Assembly: GCA_014706295.1 (NCBI GenBank)
Contig: JACSVZ010000015.1
Coordinates: forward strand, 54,619,535-54,683,534
DNA length: 64,000 nt
From: Lycocorax pyrrhopterus obiensis
Lineage: Eukaryota; Chordata; Aves; Passeriformes; Paradisaeidae
Direction of reading: 5' to 3'
Shown here piece after piece: positions 1 through 11,420 of the stretch (position 1 is its first letter; every line of letters begins with the position of its first letter). The notes beneath the pieces are model-generated. The model was not told the origin of the DNA. It did no database searches and saw only the letters and a list, made by a program, of their open reading frames with translations. The position numbers and the translations under genes are program-made.

Positions 1-9
1 TGAAAGGGT

Positions 10-185
10 GGAGAGTTGCAAAAGTGGGAAGTGCCAAGAAAGGCAATGCAGCTGTTTTGCCCATGTGTTTGATCGCCCGCCAGAAGTACCAGTCATAATG
101 GGAGCGCTGTTCACACTCCCACAATGTTACTTGTCTGCTGAAGCCAAGAGAACCTTCAGTGTCCCTTTTTCTTGGTATTTTTCAG
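10..185 (+). other. APPL2 intron (partial, window edge)
   Basis: Intronic sequence running into the acceptor before 186, with a T-rich tract at 165-185. The short open frame across it is not a gene, because the coding frame enters only at the acceptor. Confidence 0.6.
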
Positions 186-3100
186 ATCAACTTCTTTAAG
201 AAAGGAGCAGAGATGTTTTCCAAAAGAATGGACAGCTTTTTGTCATCTGTTTCAGACATGGTTCAGAGGTAACCCAGTGCTTTTGTTTGCTTTTGTCGTT
301 CCACTGGAGTCCGAGCAGTAGCGTTCTAACCTTCACCATGTACCAGACAGTGCCTCTTTTTCTTTCCAGTTAGATTCCTTCCATGCTTACATTACATTGT
401 TGGGCATATTTTGTTAAAGCAACAGATAGAAAGGAGATGTTTGTACATGGAAAAGAAATTGCTGTCTGTACACTGCAGAGAGTATTTTTACAGTATAGTC
501 AGAAACTATATACTGTGAAGTGTTCACATGCTTTCTTACATCCCTGTGTCTCTTCATGAACACAAAAGCATGGAATTTGGGCTAGAAATGAGTTAACAGT
601 ATTAATACAATAAACTTAAGGTGCTTTCTGAATTAGAGGTATTTATATTTACTGGGTCTTCTGTAATAATACAGCAATAATAACCCATTAACCTCTCAAA
701 TAAGGATTTAGGGCCTAAAGGGTTTGATGGTGTAGCTACACAAGGCAAACAAAACTCCTCACCCTAGGGAACATATTCATTGCATCCAGTGTAGGCTGTA
801 TTAGTCCACTGAGTTCAGCCTACTTTGGCTAAGTCCTATATTTCAATAAACTGCTTTTGTACTCCTAATTTTGTGATCATTTTTTCTTACACCTCTCCTC
901 CATGTCTTCTACTTGTGGTGAAGATTGACATTTTCTTTATAATTAAGTCGCTGTAAATGTAAACTTTACACTTGAAATGTAATCATAATAGAGAGAACAT
1001 TATTCATAGAATCATAGAATGTTAAGGGGCTGGAATGGACCTTAAAGATAATATAGTCCCAACTGAGTCCTTGACTTTAATGCTCCATACCTTTCATATC
1101 AAGCTGTAGCCAAATCATTACTTATTCTCACTCTGGTGGCAGTTTAAATAATGCATACTTGTTAATTTGAGAACCATGCTATAAACAAGTGCTCTGTACA
1201 GTAGATTATTTCACTAAATGATTCTTTACTTTCTGTACTTTTATACTTACTTACATATCTTTGCACACTCATTTGTGAAATAAATCCTTCCACACTGTCT
1301 GTACAGCATTTGTGCAGACTGGAGGACAGATTTTAAACTCCATTGAAATAGTGTCTTTTGTTTAGTAAGTCTAAGGCATCTTGTGTCTTACAGGCACAGG
1401 GAGGATCCTGCCATTGGATCCTCACCATAGAATAAGCCCTTGTTTTCCAAAGTCTGATGGGTTTGAGTTCTGGACAGCGTACAGTAGTAAATGGAAGCAA
1501 AAATAGGCTGCTCAGTTATTTTGCTGAGTCTGGTTTTTGTGTTTTAAGTCTGTCACACAGTAAAGCTTGAAAGTACAACTCAAATGTAACTAGTAAAGGA
1601 GTGTGATGTCTTTGGAAAAACCAAAAGAGAAGCTTGTAAAATTCTGAATGGCCCTATGCAGCACAGAATTAGTGACACAGGACAGGGTTTCGAGACTTCA
1701 GTGTGCACAGCCACTGAAAACTGTGCTGCCCACTCCTGTCCTTCCTTAGTGCTGGGGATCACAAGGCCTCGGTGAGTCAGATCTGCTTGCTAGTCAAGCT
1801 GAAAGCTTTTGACTTGTCAGATTTGTTTTTTTGGAACAAAAGAATGTGATGTGACCCATTGTGCAGCTACAGAATTTCAGCGGTGATGAGGTCTTGCATC
1901 TGTTTAAGCTCATTGTGAAACTGAGTCCTCGTATTTAAAAGCCACATGGCTCTCTGGTCCTGTTGTATATACCAAGTATTTTATTCTCATGTTCTTCAAA
2001 AGGTTTAATTGCTTGGCCAGGAAGTAGGGAGGAAATTACTGTGGCATAGGTACAGGTATTAATGACTTTCTAAGGTATGCAGTGCCAAGTAACCTTATGT
2101 ATTCTAGCCTGGATATAGTTAATAACTCCTCAAGTTTGGAAAATTTAATAATATCACCAGTAGCTGGGTACCAGCTGGGCTTTGTCTCACTGGTTACAAC
2201 CCTTTCAGCTCAGTTTTCTACTCATGTTTTCTACTCATCTTGAAGTTGACTTCTCCAGTTTGTATTTCACCAGTTTGGGTATAAGGATATTTTGGCAGAC
2301 CATGTGACAGGTCTTGCTGAAATCAAGTGAAACAGCATCCACTGCACTGCAGCATATCTGCATAGGTGCACTTTCTGGGTTAAATTTCACACTCTGATAC
2401 CCCTTCACAGTTACTGCTTTCAGCAAACTGGATTTTTACCAAAATATTTAAAACGAGCTCAGTTTAGCCAAGCCTGCACCAAGGATGTTTTCTGGATCAC
2501 ACCAAAGCAGAACACAGTATTATAAACAAAAAATGAAAGCTAAAGTGAGACTTGAGCTATAGATTTTGTTACTGTATTGTTCTGAATTCATGGAAAACTT
2601 ACCATTGAAAATCTGCGACCAGTTAATAGGTGGTCTCAAGGCAGGAATTCTGTGTGTTACAGACTTGCAGGAATTAGACAAAGTTCTGTGCAAGCCAAGA
2701 GATCCTCTAGTACAGCCTGCTTTGAACAGTGCCACTACACTAGAGCAATGTCTGTATGTGTTCAGCAGTGTAAATTCATAGAAGCATTACTTTTACAGCT
2801 CTCTCTCAAAAAATAAACTCTTCTTTCTCAACACTTAAACATTTCTCATCTGCTCATTTCAGTGTTATAAAACAGTATTTAGTATAAAGTCTATTTGAAA
2901 AATAAATTTCATCTTTGCACTACCCTCCAAGGTAATCTCAGCTGGTATTTTTGTCCATTTTGGCTTACAGATGTTAGCTGTATCCTGGTATAAAATGGCT
3001 AATGATGGCTTTGGGTTTCTTTTTCTGTTGTTGGTTTTTTTTCCAGCATACAGGGAGAGCTGGATGCTGAAGCTGAAAAAATGAGAATATCCCAGCAGAA

Positions 3101-4920
3101 CTTAATTGCAGTTAATGAATCAGTTTACACCCCAGATTCTGATGTAACTTCACCTGCCATCAATAGAAATCTCATCCAGAAGGCTGGCTACCTTAATCTT
3201 AGAAAGTAAGGAGATTGTTATCTGCTGGTTTGTTTAGTGGCTAGATTTTTTTTTTTTTTGGGGGGGGGGAGTTATAAAGACTCCTCAGGTAATGATGTTT
3301 GAGGGTCCTAAATCAGTTTGGTAGCTCTACTTTCCACCCTGAGTACCTCTGTCATCTTTGGAAATGCATTTTTGAAGCTTTAACCAAATTAGAGGCATTT
3401 GAGACTATTTTTCTGAAAACAGAAGTTTGCTTCTGATTGAATTTACCTACAGGAATAACTTCCTGCATTCAAGTGGCTAAAAATTAGAAGCTGATGAGGC
3501 TGGGTTCAGATTGTTCCCAGATCTTAAAGAAGACAAGGTGTTTACGAAAACAAACAGCTAAATTTTGTAGTTAATACATGTTTTCATAAATGACCTCTTT
3601 TATATAAATAAAAGCTTTATGGACTATGCAAGTTTGTAACTTTGAATGTGTATCAGATGCAGAGTTACCTCTGCAGATTTTACATATAAAATTTTCCATA
3701 AACTTCCACAGGAGTTACGTATATTGGTGGCATATAATAACCCTATTTATGTGATTGATTAAATATCTGTTTATTATTTTGTTTATCTAGTAGTTTTTTC
3801 TTTGTGAGGGGGACATCTATTAATTTCTCATAGTATTCCAAGAGCTGGATTACACTATAGTAGGAGTCTACAGCTAAGCAGGAGATGGACTCTGAGATAC
3901 TACTGCAGTAGATACTTTTTTTCATTTTGATTCTTTGTGCTGAAATTGCTCATAGTATTTCATGTCAGTTACTCAATACTCTCTTATTCCTTAACTAGAA
4001 CATACCATTTTTAACTTGGATGTTTGGAATTAATTTAATTTTTCAGCTTTCATTAAGGATTAGTTTCTGCTAAGAACAGGTGCTGCTTTTTCTTCTTAAC
4101 AGAGACCCATCATTAAAAAAAAATGCCAGGGTGAACATAAAGTTCTGATTAGCATCAGGATATGTTTGCAGTTTCATACCTGTTTGGAGTTACTTCTAAA
4201 CAGTAACGAGTCTTTATCACTGCATCTTCTCATCAGTAAAACAGGTCTGGTGACTACCACTTGGGAAAGACTCTATTTCTTCACTCAAGGTGGCAACTTG
4301 ATGTGTCAGCCAAGGGGAGCAGTAGCTGGAGGATTGATTCAGGACCTGGATAACTGCTCTGTTATGGCTGTGGACTGTGAAGACAGAAGATACTGCTTTC
4401 AGATCACTACTCCTACAGGCAAAGCGTATGAGACAGGTTTTGTTTGAGGACAGCCAGTCACACCTACCCCTTCAGATGCTCTTTCCTGTAAAACATGCTT
4501 GGTATAGTAGTAAGCTTTTCTGGGTTTCCAGAAGGGTGTTTCCAAATTAAAAGCATATTCCTTCCAGTCCACCCCCTCAAGTGCCTGAATGGCACACGTG
4601 GTGTCTTTTAGCTGCAGCTTATTCATAAGTTTTGTTCCTTTGGTGGCTAATGGATGCAAAGCTTGGTGATATTATTACAAGCCCTGGAGTCAAACAGTCC
4701 TGGTGTCCACTGTTAGCACTTACACACTGTGTTTACATTTTAGGGGTATAACCCTTCAAGCAGAAAGCAAGAAAGAATACGAGGAGGTAAAAATATTTTC
4801 TTAATGTTATTATTCTTGTATACAAGTGAGCTTGAAGACTTCAATTTCATTTTTCCCTTCCAGTGGATATGTGCCATCAACAACATCTCCAGACAGATCT
4901 ATCTCACTGACAATCCAGAG
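186..4920 (+). CDS. APPL2: APPL2 exons for end of BAR region and PH domain
   Basis: Five exons (186-268, 3047-3205, 4237-4425, 4744-4786, 4864-4920) give window residues 1-177. Residues 1 to about 50 finish the curved BAR dimer, with FFKKGAEMFSKR followed by the helix QGELDAEAEKMRISQQN. The PH domain starts at KAGYLNLR, runs through TWERLYFFTQGGNL and the strand MAVDCEDRRYCFQI, and ends with the C-terminal helix EEWICAINNISRQIYL. BAR and PH form one membrane-binding unit in this family. The donor after 4425 is GTATGA, which splits the codon for the Ala of GKAGIT. The 2.8-kb intron at 269-3046 holds an old CR1 tail and a LINE reverse-transcriptase remnant. Confidence 0.95.
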
Positions 4921-7900
4921 GTGGGAGCTTGTTTCCATCTTTCAGTCCGTTCCTTCAACTTACCCTCCCATTATTCTTCACATGGTAGTGTAAAAATACA
5001 TGTCTAAAAGAGCTGCTCTGTCTTGTTTTCATAGGCAGCTGCAATCAAATTAAATCAGACAGCCCTGCAAGCAGTGACTCCCATTACCAGCCTGGGAAAA
5101 AAACACGAAGTTCAGCACCCAAGGTAACGTTCTCCCTTGCATGGAGCAGGGACTGTGTGCAACTGTATTGAGCCTGGGGCTGAGAGGTCTTAAGAAGGTG
5201 TTGGGATTGTCACTGAGAAGTGTAGACACAAGTGCAGGTCTCTGCTGCTAATGCAGCTGTGAATATGGACAGGGCAGGAAGACAAATGGCCACCTATTGC
5301 TGAAAGTCAGCCCACACTCAGAGGTGATCTGCATTCAGGTTTAATATACCAATGTTTACTTTTATCCTAAATAATATTAGGTTAAAAAAAGATTTTATTA
5401 GAGTCCTCAGTAACAGGTAAATAGGAAAATACCTTACGTGTCTGCATAGTGGTTCAGTCCTGCTTTGGATTTTTGAATAATCCTGTCTCCCTTCCAGAGC
5501 AAAGGTAGGGTGTCACTGATAGAAACATAATTTTTTTTTCCATTTTCACTTTAGCCAGACTGTAAAGAATATGGAAAATGACAAAATAATTCCCAGTGAA
5601 TCAGCTGGCATTCAAGACTCCACACAACTCATTGCTCCTGGAACACCGATTCAATTTGATATCGTGCTGCCTGCCATGGAATTTCTGGACCAGAACAGAG
5701 GTGGCAGGTATGGCCAGAGACAGTGATCCATCACTCTAACAGTGTGAATTCAGGCGAGATGAAGTATTGCAGCACCTGTTTGTGGTGATGACCAGAATCT
5801 GTAATTAAAGTTTTAATTCTTCTTTCTCAGGCGTGCAAACCCATTTGGGGAATCTGAAGACAGCAGCGAGGAGGAAGGTCAGTGCTTCTTTCATCCAGAT
5901 AAAATTAGTCAGGATTTTAGCTACCCAGTGTTTCTTAAGAAAAGCACCTGTCACCATGGAGCAGAAGTAACAGATCCATAGTAAAGTGACCTTCTGTACC
6001 AGCACATGTAGGGCTTGGCTGTTCTCCTCTTCCCCTGTGCCTGGAACCCACAGCCCTGTCAGAAAACTGCTCTCAGAACCAAAGCAGTACCTGCTGCTCT
6101 GAACGTTCATCCTGCTTTCCCTTGCTTGCCACCAGCCAGAGAAGGAGCCTGTCCAGTGATGGCTGTGCTGCATAATGGCTGCTTCGTTGTCAGTAAGTCT
6201 TATGGTGACAGTCAAGGAGCAAGGAAGAGTGATGAAAACCTCACTGGGCTCAGCTGCATGGAAGGTCAGAAGGACATAAAAGAAAGGGAAGAATGTACAA
6301 GGCTTAATGGAAGCCAAGGCTTGTGCACAGTCCTAAATCATCACAGTTCATGTGCACCCAATAGCAAATTAGGCAAGGGAATTTTACTTAGCTAATCAAA
6401 TGAAGCATAAAGGACCAGTTACACTTTTAAAGCTTCCAGGCAACTGCAAGAACTTCCTTCCCCACCTCCACGCTGCTGCCTGTTCACACAGTTTGAAACT
6501 GGGTCAGGGCACTGTGTGACTCATGGCAGAAAGCCACCACTCATGACAGTCACCAACCACAGGCTTACTGTTTGAATTTCCAAAGTGAGTAAAATAATTC
6601 CATTGATACTTTGAGCTACTGGAAAATCAGAGTAGCACAGTGAAGGAAGTCATGGCTTTTCTCTTGCAGATTCCCTCCTGCAGCAGATGTTCGTGGTTCG
6701 GTTTTTAGGGTCCATGGCTGTTCAGTCCGATGAGACGTGCGAGGTGATCTATGAAGCCATGAGACAAGTGCTGGCTGCTCGGGCCATTCACAACATCTTC
6801 CGCATGACTGAATCCCACCTCATGGTCACCAGCAAGAACCTGAGGTACTGTAAAAGCCTTAACTTGTCAATATTCTGTTCTCTTCATACAATTTGTGATT
6901 AATTATGTATCGTTGGTTTTGGTTTTCTAACACATACACCCTTTGAGGAAGCAAGATCCCAAGAGTCACTTCACCTAGAAAGAAATGTCTTTCTTATTGT
7001 GTGGTATCTAGAAATGATCCTCCAGACTAAGCTGTAAGAGTGTCCTATCAAAGTCTACGGGGATGCAGTGGGACTATAAGACCCTGCAAAGATACAAAAA
7101 AAAGATACAAAACAATGGACTGGAAGATTCTCTTTCCTAACACTGTCCTTTCACAGTAGTGTCACTGTAGAATATGCTGATATCAGACATTCCCTTTAGC
7201 TGGGGTGTGTTTATGTCCCTCTGCATTTTGTGTCAACCCAGGCACTCAGGATCCTTTCTAAGTGACTCAGAAAGGTGCTCTGACCTGTACCTGTCAGGCA
7301 GCTGAGAGTCAAGGCCTAGATTTGAACCTTGCTGAGCACAGCTAAAGCATCTGATTCTGTGCATATGTTTCCTCATCTGTAAAACTGCTAGAGTTATTGC
7401 CTTTCTATTATAAAGCCCCTTGAAATTACCAGGAGTCACTCTAAAATAATTTTCTTTCTTTTTTTTTCCCACCACGTAATTGCAGGTTAATAGATCCTCA
7501 AACCCAAGTTACACGAGCAAGTGTAAGTAACTTCTTCTATCACAGCAGTGACTCCTCAGTCACACGAACCTGAGCTAACCAGCTAACTTGAGCTGGTTAA
7601 AACAAATTATTTATTTCACTTTTCCAGTTTGAACTCACCACTGTGACACAGTTTGCTGCCCATCAGGAGAACAGGAGACTGATTGGCTTTGTGATCCACC
7701 TCAGTGAGACTCTGGGAGAAGAATCCATGAGTGCATATGTTTTTGAGAGCAACACGGAAGGGGAAAAGGTTTGCTTAACATTTAATAAAATTCTTCATTT
7801 AGAAAACAGGTCTGTGGCTTCTTGGCTTACATATCTGGGAAACAGGGCTATAGAAACAAGAGCAGCTCAATTTCTGGCCAAGAAAACCTGTGTTAACATG

Positions 7901-9416
7901 CAAGCCTTTACTGGCTTATGTCTAAAAAGGACCAAATGAACAGATAATGCGTGTACAAGGAGGAAAGGATGGGATTGCTAATCCCAGCATTAAGAGAGAT
8001 GGGAAAGTGCTGTCCAGCACCAGCACTAACAGAAGGAATGTCAGCTTTGTTGAGACATGCAGCTGTGAAGCTTTCACAGACAAGGCAGCCATCTGTGCTA
8101 ACACCACTGCCTATTTGCTGCAGGCTGTAACAGAAATAAGGAGTGGGGTGGACAGCTTCTGTCCCTACAAACAGTAACATTCCCCCAAGTGTGGGAATAA
8201 AGTCTGCTGAATAAAACTAACCAGGCTGAGCACAAAGATTTACCAGCCTCTGTGAGCTCTGAAGCTGAACACCAGACAGTTTTCTTTATCTGTAGTTAGC
8301 ATAGCAAATTGGTATTCCACCTCTGCTTTTAGGCCTGGTTTTAAGACTAAGTCTATACTGACACTTTTGTCGTTTACTCTTAATTAAGGAACAAAAAAAC
8401 CAAACCAAAACTGAACTTTACATGTATTTCTTCTTTGTAGATTTGCTATGCCATTAGCTTGGGAAAAGAAATTATTGAGGCACAGAAGGTAAGTTTGCTT
8501 CATTCCCTACATCTGTATGATACATGAGGATCAGCTTTTCGGCTGCACTGTCCAGGTACCTCTGGTGTGCATAAGAAAAAAGAACTGCTACTCCTCCTGA
8601 GGGCAAAGTTTTGCAGACATTATTTAACACAGCAAAAATAAACTCAGTTTGATTTCACAGTAACGTGATTTGAAATAAAATGTGCCACCCAAACCAAGTT
8701 CAGAATTATACAAATCCAACTGTTCATGTCTGAAAGAAAGCTGTGAGCAAAGTTTTCAAAAAACCAAACCAACTCTTTGTGATGAAGTATAAATCACACA
8801 CACTGCTGTTTCACTGTTAGAAACTTACATTCTTTCCTCCCCTAGGGATGAAAATAAGTATTATTCCACTTAAAATGAATGACAGAGTTACCCTGTCCCT
8901 TGTAGATACATTTTATCTATATAGATGTGATATTATTTTTTGCTGTATATTTTTGCTGCTAAGATTTCAGAACAAGTTGGGGAATGAGCTTTTAGTCACA
9001 ACCAATAAGCAGGGGTATAATAAATAAATAATTTAGACTTTAGTTACTTTTCTCCTTGCTTTTCAGTAACTAAAGAACAGCAAAATAAAGGTTCAAAATT
9101 AATTTTTTTTTCCTTATATACCCAACAACTGTCTTTAGTTAGCCAAAAGGTATTATTTATGTTTCAAGTCTTTATTCTAAAGGTTGTTTTAAAAAAACCC
9201 CAAAGTTGCAAAACCTTAGCAAGAAGTACAGGGAAATGTGTGTTCCTCAATGGCTGCTGCAGCTTGCTGACCTCTCTTTTTCTCCAGGATCCAGAAGCAT
9301 TAGCTCAGCTAATGAAGTCTGTGCCATTAACAAATGATGGGAAGTTCATGCTCCTGAATGATGTGTCAGAAGAGGATGGAACCATGCATGAAGGAGGGGA
9401 GGAATCAGAAGCATAA
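186..9416 (+). CDS. APPL2: APPL2, C-terminal two thirds (13 coding exons, 5' end outside window)
   Basis: Adaptor of the APPL family, which binds Rab5-type GTPases on early endosomes through BAR and PH domains and binds receptors through a PTB domain. Thirteen exons join without frame breaks to 449 residues plus stop: 186-268, 3047-3205, 4237-4425, 4744-4786, 4864-4920, 5035-5123, 5555-5707, 5831-5877, 6670-6844, 7486-7522, 7628-7768, 8441-8488, 9288-9416. All introns are GT-AG and the phases agree. The known protein is about 664 residues, so roughly the first 215 are missing to the left. Diagnostic stretches are FFKKGAEMFSKRMDSF (end of BAR), QKAGYLNLR (PH start), PGTPIQFDIVLP (linker), RAIHNIFRMTESHLMVT (PTB) and a terminal ESEA. 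APPL2 is preferred over APPL1 because of TTTWERLYFF, IRLTDNP-like PH residues, VRFLGSMAV and the LAQLMKS C-terminal exon. Transcription converges on WASHC4. Confidence 0.97.
1003..1110 (-). mobile_element. CR1 LINE 3' end, minus orientation
   Basis: The plus strand reads tcatagaatcatagaat followed by a diverged form of the CR1 3' region (ggctggaatggacctt aaagat). This is the reverse complement of the avian CR1 tail with its 8-bp terminal repeats. It is a short, old, 5'-truncated fragment in an APPL2 intron, antisense to APPL2. Confidence 0.85.
2225..2430 (-). mobile_element. Degraded LINE (CR1-like) reverse-transcriptase remnant
   Basis: The minus-strand frame over 2235-2426 contains AVDAVSLDFSKTCHMV and NILIPKLVKYKLE. 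These align with the LINE reverse-transcriptase block usually written VVYLDFSKAFDTV, followed by HNIL..KL..YGL. The piece is short, truncated and mutated. It lies in the same APPL2 intron and orientation as the CR1 tail at 1003 but is separated from it by more than 1 kb, so it may be an independent insertion. Confidence 0.7.
3248..3270 (+). repeat. Homopolymer T then G run
   Basis: About 14 T followed by about 10 G, just downstream of the donor of the exon ending at 3205. It is a simple, probably length-unstable repeat. Confidence 0.85.
5035..5877 (+). CDS. APPL2: APPL2 exons for the linker between PH and PTB
   Basis: Three exons (5035-5123, 5555-5707, 5831-5877) encode window residues 178 to about 273. 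They include IKLNQTALQAVTPITSLGKK, the APPL signature APGTPIQFDIVLP and the motif RRANPFGE, followed by the acidic run ESEDSSEEED just before the PTB domain. This part is expected to be flexible and is the least conserved piece of the protein. The acidic run looks shorter than the mammalian version I recall, consistent with ordinary lineage variation in a disordered linker. Confidence 0.93.
6670..8488 (+). CDS. APPL2: APPL2 exons for the PTB domain
   Basis: Four exons (6670-6844, 7486-7522, 7628-7768, 8441-8488) encode window residues 274 to 407. The PTB core reads QMFVVRFLGSMAV (first strand), YEAMRQVLAARAIHNIF (helix), TESHLMVTSKNLRLIDPQTQ, QFAAHQENRRLIGFVIH and YVFESNTEGEKICYAI, then the C-terminal helix GKEIIEAQK. 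PTB domains of APPL proteins bind receptor tails and signalling partners. The exon at 7486-7522 is only 37 nt and is recognised by phase and by LIDPQTQVTRAS. Confidence 0.95.
9288..9416 (+). CDS. APPL2: APPL2 terminal coding exon with stop codon
   Basis: The acceptor is TCTCCAG before GATCCAGAAG. The frame reads DPEALAQLMKS, TNDGKFMLLND and an acidic tail ending EESEA, then TAA at 9414-9416. The C-terminal ESEA is shared by APPL family members. The stop is followed by a GC-richer 3' UTR with no competing frame. Confidence 0.95.
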   Translation, partial: DPEALAQLMKSVPLTNDGKFMLLNDVSEEDGTMHEGGEESEA

Positions 9417-10341
9417 GCAGCTCCTGTCGCTTCCTGCAGCCTGTGTGGGACCAGCAAAAGCAGGGAGTCATTTTGCAAGAACCTCTGGTTTTCAGTCACC
9501 TGCGCACACCTGAGGCCAGCTGCCCTTTCCTGCTGGAGAGCACCGGCGGAGTCCCTCTGGATTTACGGTGGCAGCACAGCAGGGCTGGGCCCTCGAGGCA
9601 TTTTGCATTTGTGAATGTGTAAGGTAGAGCTGTGTCTGGGGAGCTGACAATCCTGAGCGATGTTTCGGGGGAGCCCAGTGCTGCTGCTGGGCAGGAGAGC
9701 GCAGCTGTCAGCCACGGAGGGTTAATGGCATTTCTTATATTTACAGGGCCAGCAGCCTCTCATTCCACTGAAACTCCTGTGAGCTGCCTGCTCCTCTGAC
9801 AAATATCAGGCCTCAAATTTCCTACCATAGTCAATTTTTATAGTTTGCATGATTATGTGCATCTGAATGAAGGTTAAAAATGCACTATCTACTTTATTTC
9901 AGATGAAGTTATTTTTAGTCTAGTTTAAGTGTAACAAGATTTACCTTTTGTGTTAGCCTATTTACAAAACAATTTGTTAAACACTAAATTTTTCCTATTA
10001 ATATAATCTATTTTTATATTGCATCTAGAATAAGATTACAAAACAAATCTAAGTGCCTACTCTTACCTTCCAGGGGACCACACTCTCTCATTCTGTAATT
10101 AAATAATGGACATAATGTACCTCCTTGATTTATTATTCTAAATACCACTGACATGCAAACCTCAGAAGTAGGCAACGAATGTGGCATGTTAGTTGTGTGC
10201 AGTTTTTCTATGGCTAGGTTTCTTGCCAGAGATGGTAATAGTAGGACAAATAAGTACTTTTATAGTAAGAATTCTTTGTATTTTTAACATTGTGGTGACA
10301 TGCAACAGCTACCAGCAACCTTTGGTTTTAAGAAACTGAGC

Positions 10342-10347
10342 AATAAA
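10342..10347 (+). terminator. Candidate APPL2 poly(A) signal 1
   Basis: Canonical AATAAA about 930 bases after the APPL2 stop codon. It is a motif match only and may serve as a proximal site. Confidence 0.4.
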
Positions 10348-10499
10348 ATGTTAGATTAAGAGTCTACAATGTATTGACAAGTTTCATAGTACCTTCCTAA
10401 GATTAGACACTAGAGAGATTTGGCTAATAAGTTTACATTTTTTTTCCCCTCCTGAAAACATGAGCAACATTACTCTGCAAGAACAAACAAAATGGACAA

Positions 10500-10505
10500 A
10501 ATAAA
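10500..10505 (+). terminator. Candidate APPL2 poly(A) signal 2
   Basis: Canonical AATAAA followed within 15-30 bases by a G-rich stretch (ctggggggagggg), a possible downstream element. Confidence 0.4.
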
Positions 10506-10785
10506 GAGCTGTTACTGGGGGGAGGGGTGTAATCTGTAGCATAGTTTATATTAATCAAGATGAGGTATCTAGACAAAATGGCTGAAATTCCTCAAACTTA
10601 ATTTAACTCTTCTCAGTCACTAGGAAACTAGATTTTCCATAAGCAGAATCTGTGCAACAGTATCTGAAGGATACTACTGGATTGGAAGTGTTTGATGTGG
10701 AATAAATTTAATTTAACTGGTTACTGAATGTTTAAAAGTACCATGGAAGAAAACTGTTAGTAACTGACACAAAACCGTCTTCATA

Positions 10786-10791
10786 AATAAA
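10786..10791 (+). terminator. Candidate distal APPL2 poly(A) signal
   Basis: Canonical AATAAA followed by an A-rich cleavage zone and then ggtgttactg, a GT-rich downstream element. It is the last plus-strand signal before the opposing WASHC4 signal. Confidence 0.45.
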
Positions 10792-10875
10792 AGCTGAAGC
10801 TGTCTTATTAAAAAAATTAACACGCGCTGAACTGGTGTTACTGAAAACAATAAGAATGAGGTTCTCAAAATTGCA

Positions 10876-10881
10876 TTTATT
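10876..10881 (-). terminator. Candidate distal WASHC4 poly(A) signal
   Basis: The plus strand reads tttatt, so the minus strand has AATAAA. A T-rich downstream element (TTCTTATTGTTTTC) follows on the minus strand. Use of this site would give WASHC4 a 3' UTR of about 3.1 kb and place its end about 50 bases from the likely end of APPL2. A nearer alternative lies at 13713-13718. Confidence 0.35.
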
Positions 10882-11079
10882 AACACAGTTTTATGTACAT
10901 AATGTTCTCTACTCACAAACCAGAGAGACTGGAGTAACAAAATACCCTTTTGTACAATGAGTTAGGAAACATTAACTATTACATTTGGTCCTTTGTACCT
11001 GAGAAGCTGAAAACAGCTGTTGATGGACGTCTGATGCAACTCAAATTTCCTTCTAGTTCCAGACTGCATTAGGACCTGC

Positions 11080-11420
11080 AGAATGTGCCCTTCAGCACCA
11101 GGGTGTTGGTGGGGCCATGCAGACCCTTGGTGTCAGGGCTGACAGGGAGCTGGGTGTCCATGCTCCGCTTCCACCGCCCTGCGAGGGGCAGGGCACTGCA
11201 GCCCCGGGGCTTGCGGCATACAGGGCACAGCACCGTGACAGGATTGTGCAGGACCCCTGGCAGAGCAGCTGCTGCCACTTCCAGCAGCCTTGGCACAAGG
11301 CTGGACACCTGAGGGCAGTGGTGGCAGCTGCCTGCTGGGGGTGAGAGCCTGGCCTTGAGCCTGTTCTGACCCTGTCCTGAAGGAGAAAACCACTAGACAT
11401 GTTTTATGTCCCTGCAGCAA
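11080..11420. other. GC-rich patch of unknown nature between APPL2 and WASHC4
   Basis: About 340 bases clearly richer in GC than the surrounding DNA, with overlapping open frames of 75-103 codons on both strands. No frame shows a motif I recognise. It has few CpG clusters compared with the two promoter islands in this window. It could be a decayed repeat, a structured 3' UTR element or a GC-biased conversion tract. I assign no function. Confidence 0.4.

Larger units (their letters stand above)
9417..10808 (+). other. APPL2: APPL2 3' UTR (end inferred)
   Basis: This is non-coding DNA downstream of the APPL2 stop. The first 330 bases are GC-rich, the rest AT-rich. Canonical AATAAA signals on the plus strand occur at 10342-10347, 10500-10505 and 10786-10791. 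The last, with a GT-rich stretch about 40 bases downstream, would give a 3' UTR of about 1.4 kb; the earlier two would give about 0.95 and 1.1 kb. Which is used cannot be decided from sequence. No repeat or other gene is visible here. Confidence 0.6.

Noticed and set aside
5805..6395. 170-codon minus-strand and 126-codon plus-strand frames in an APPL2 intron
   Set aside because: The minus frame is antisense to an APPL2 exon, and neither frame has recognisable motifs or convincing splice sites. This length is expected a few times by chance in 64 kb.
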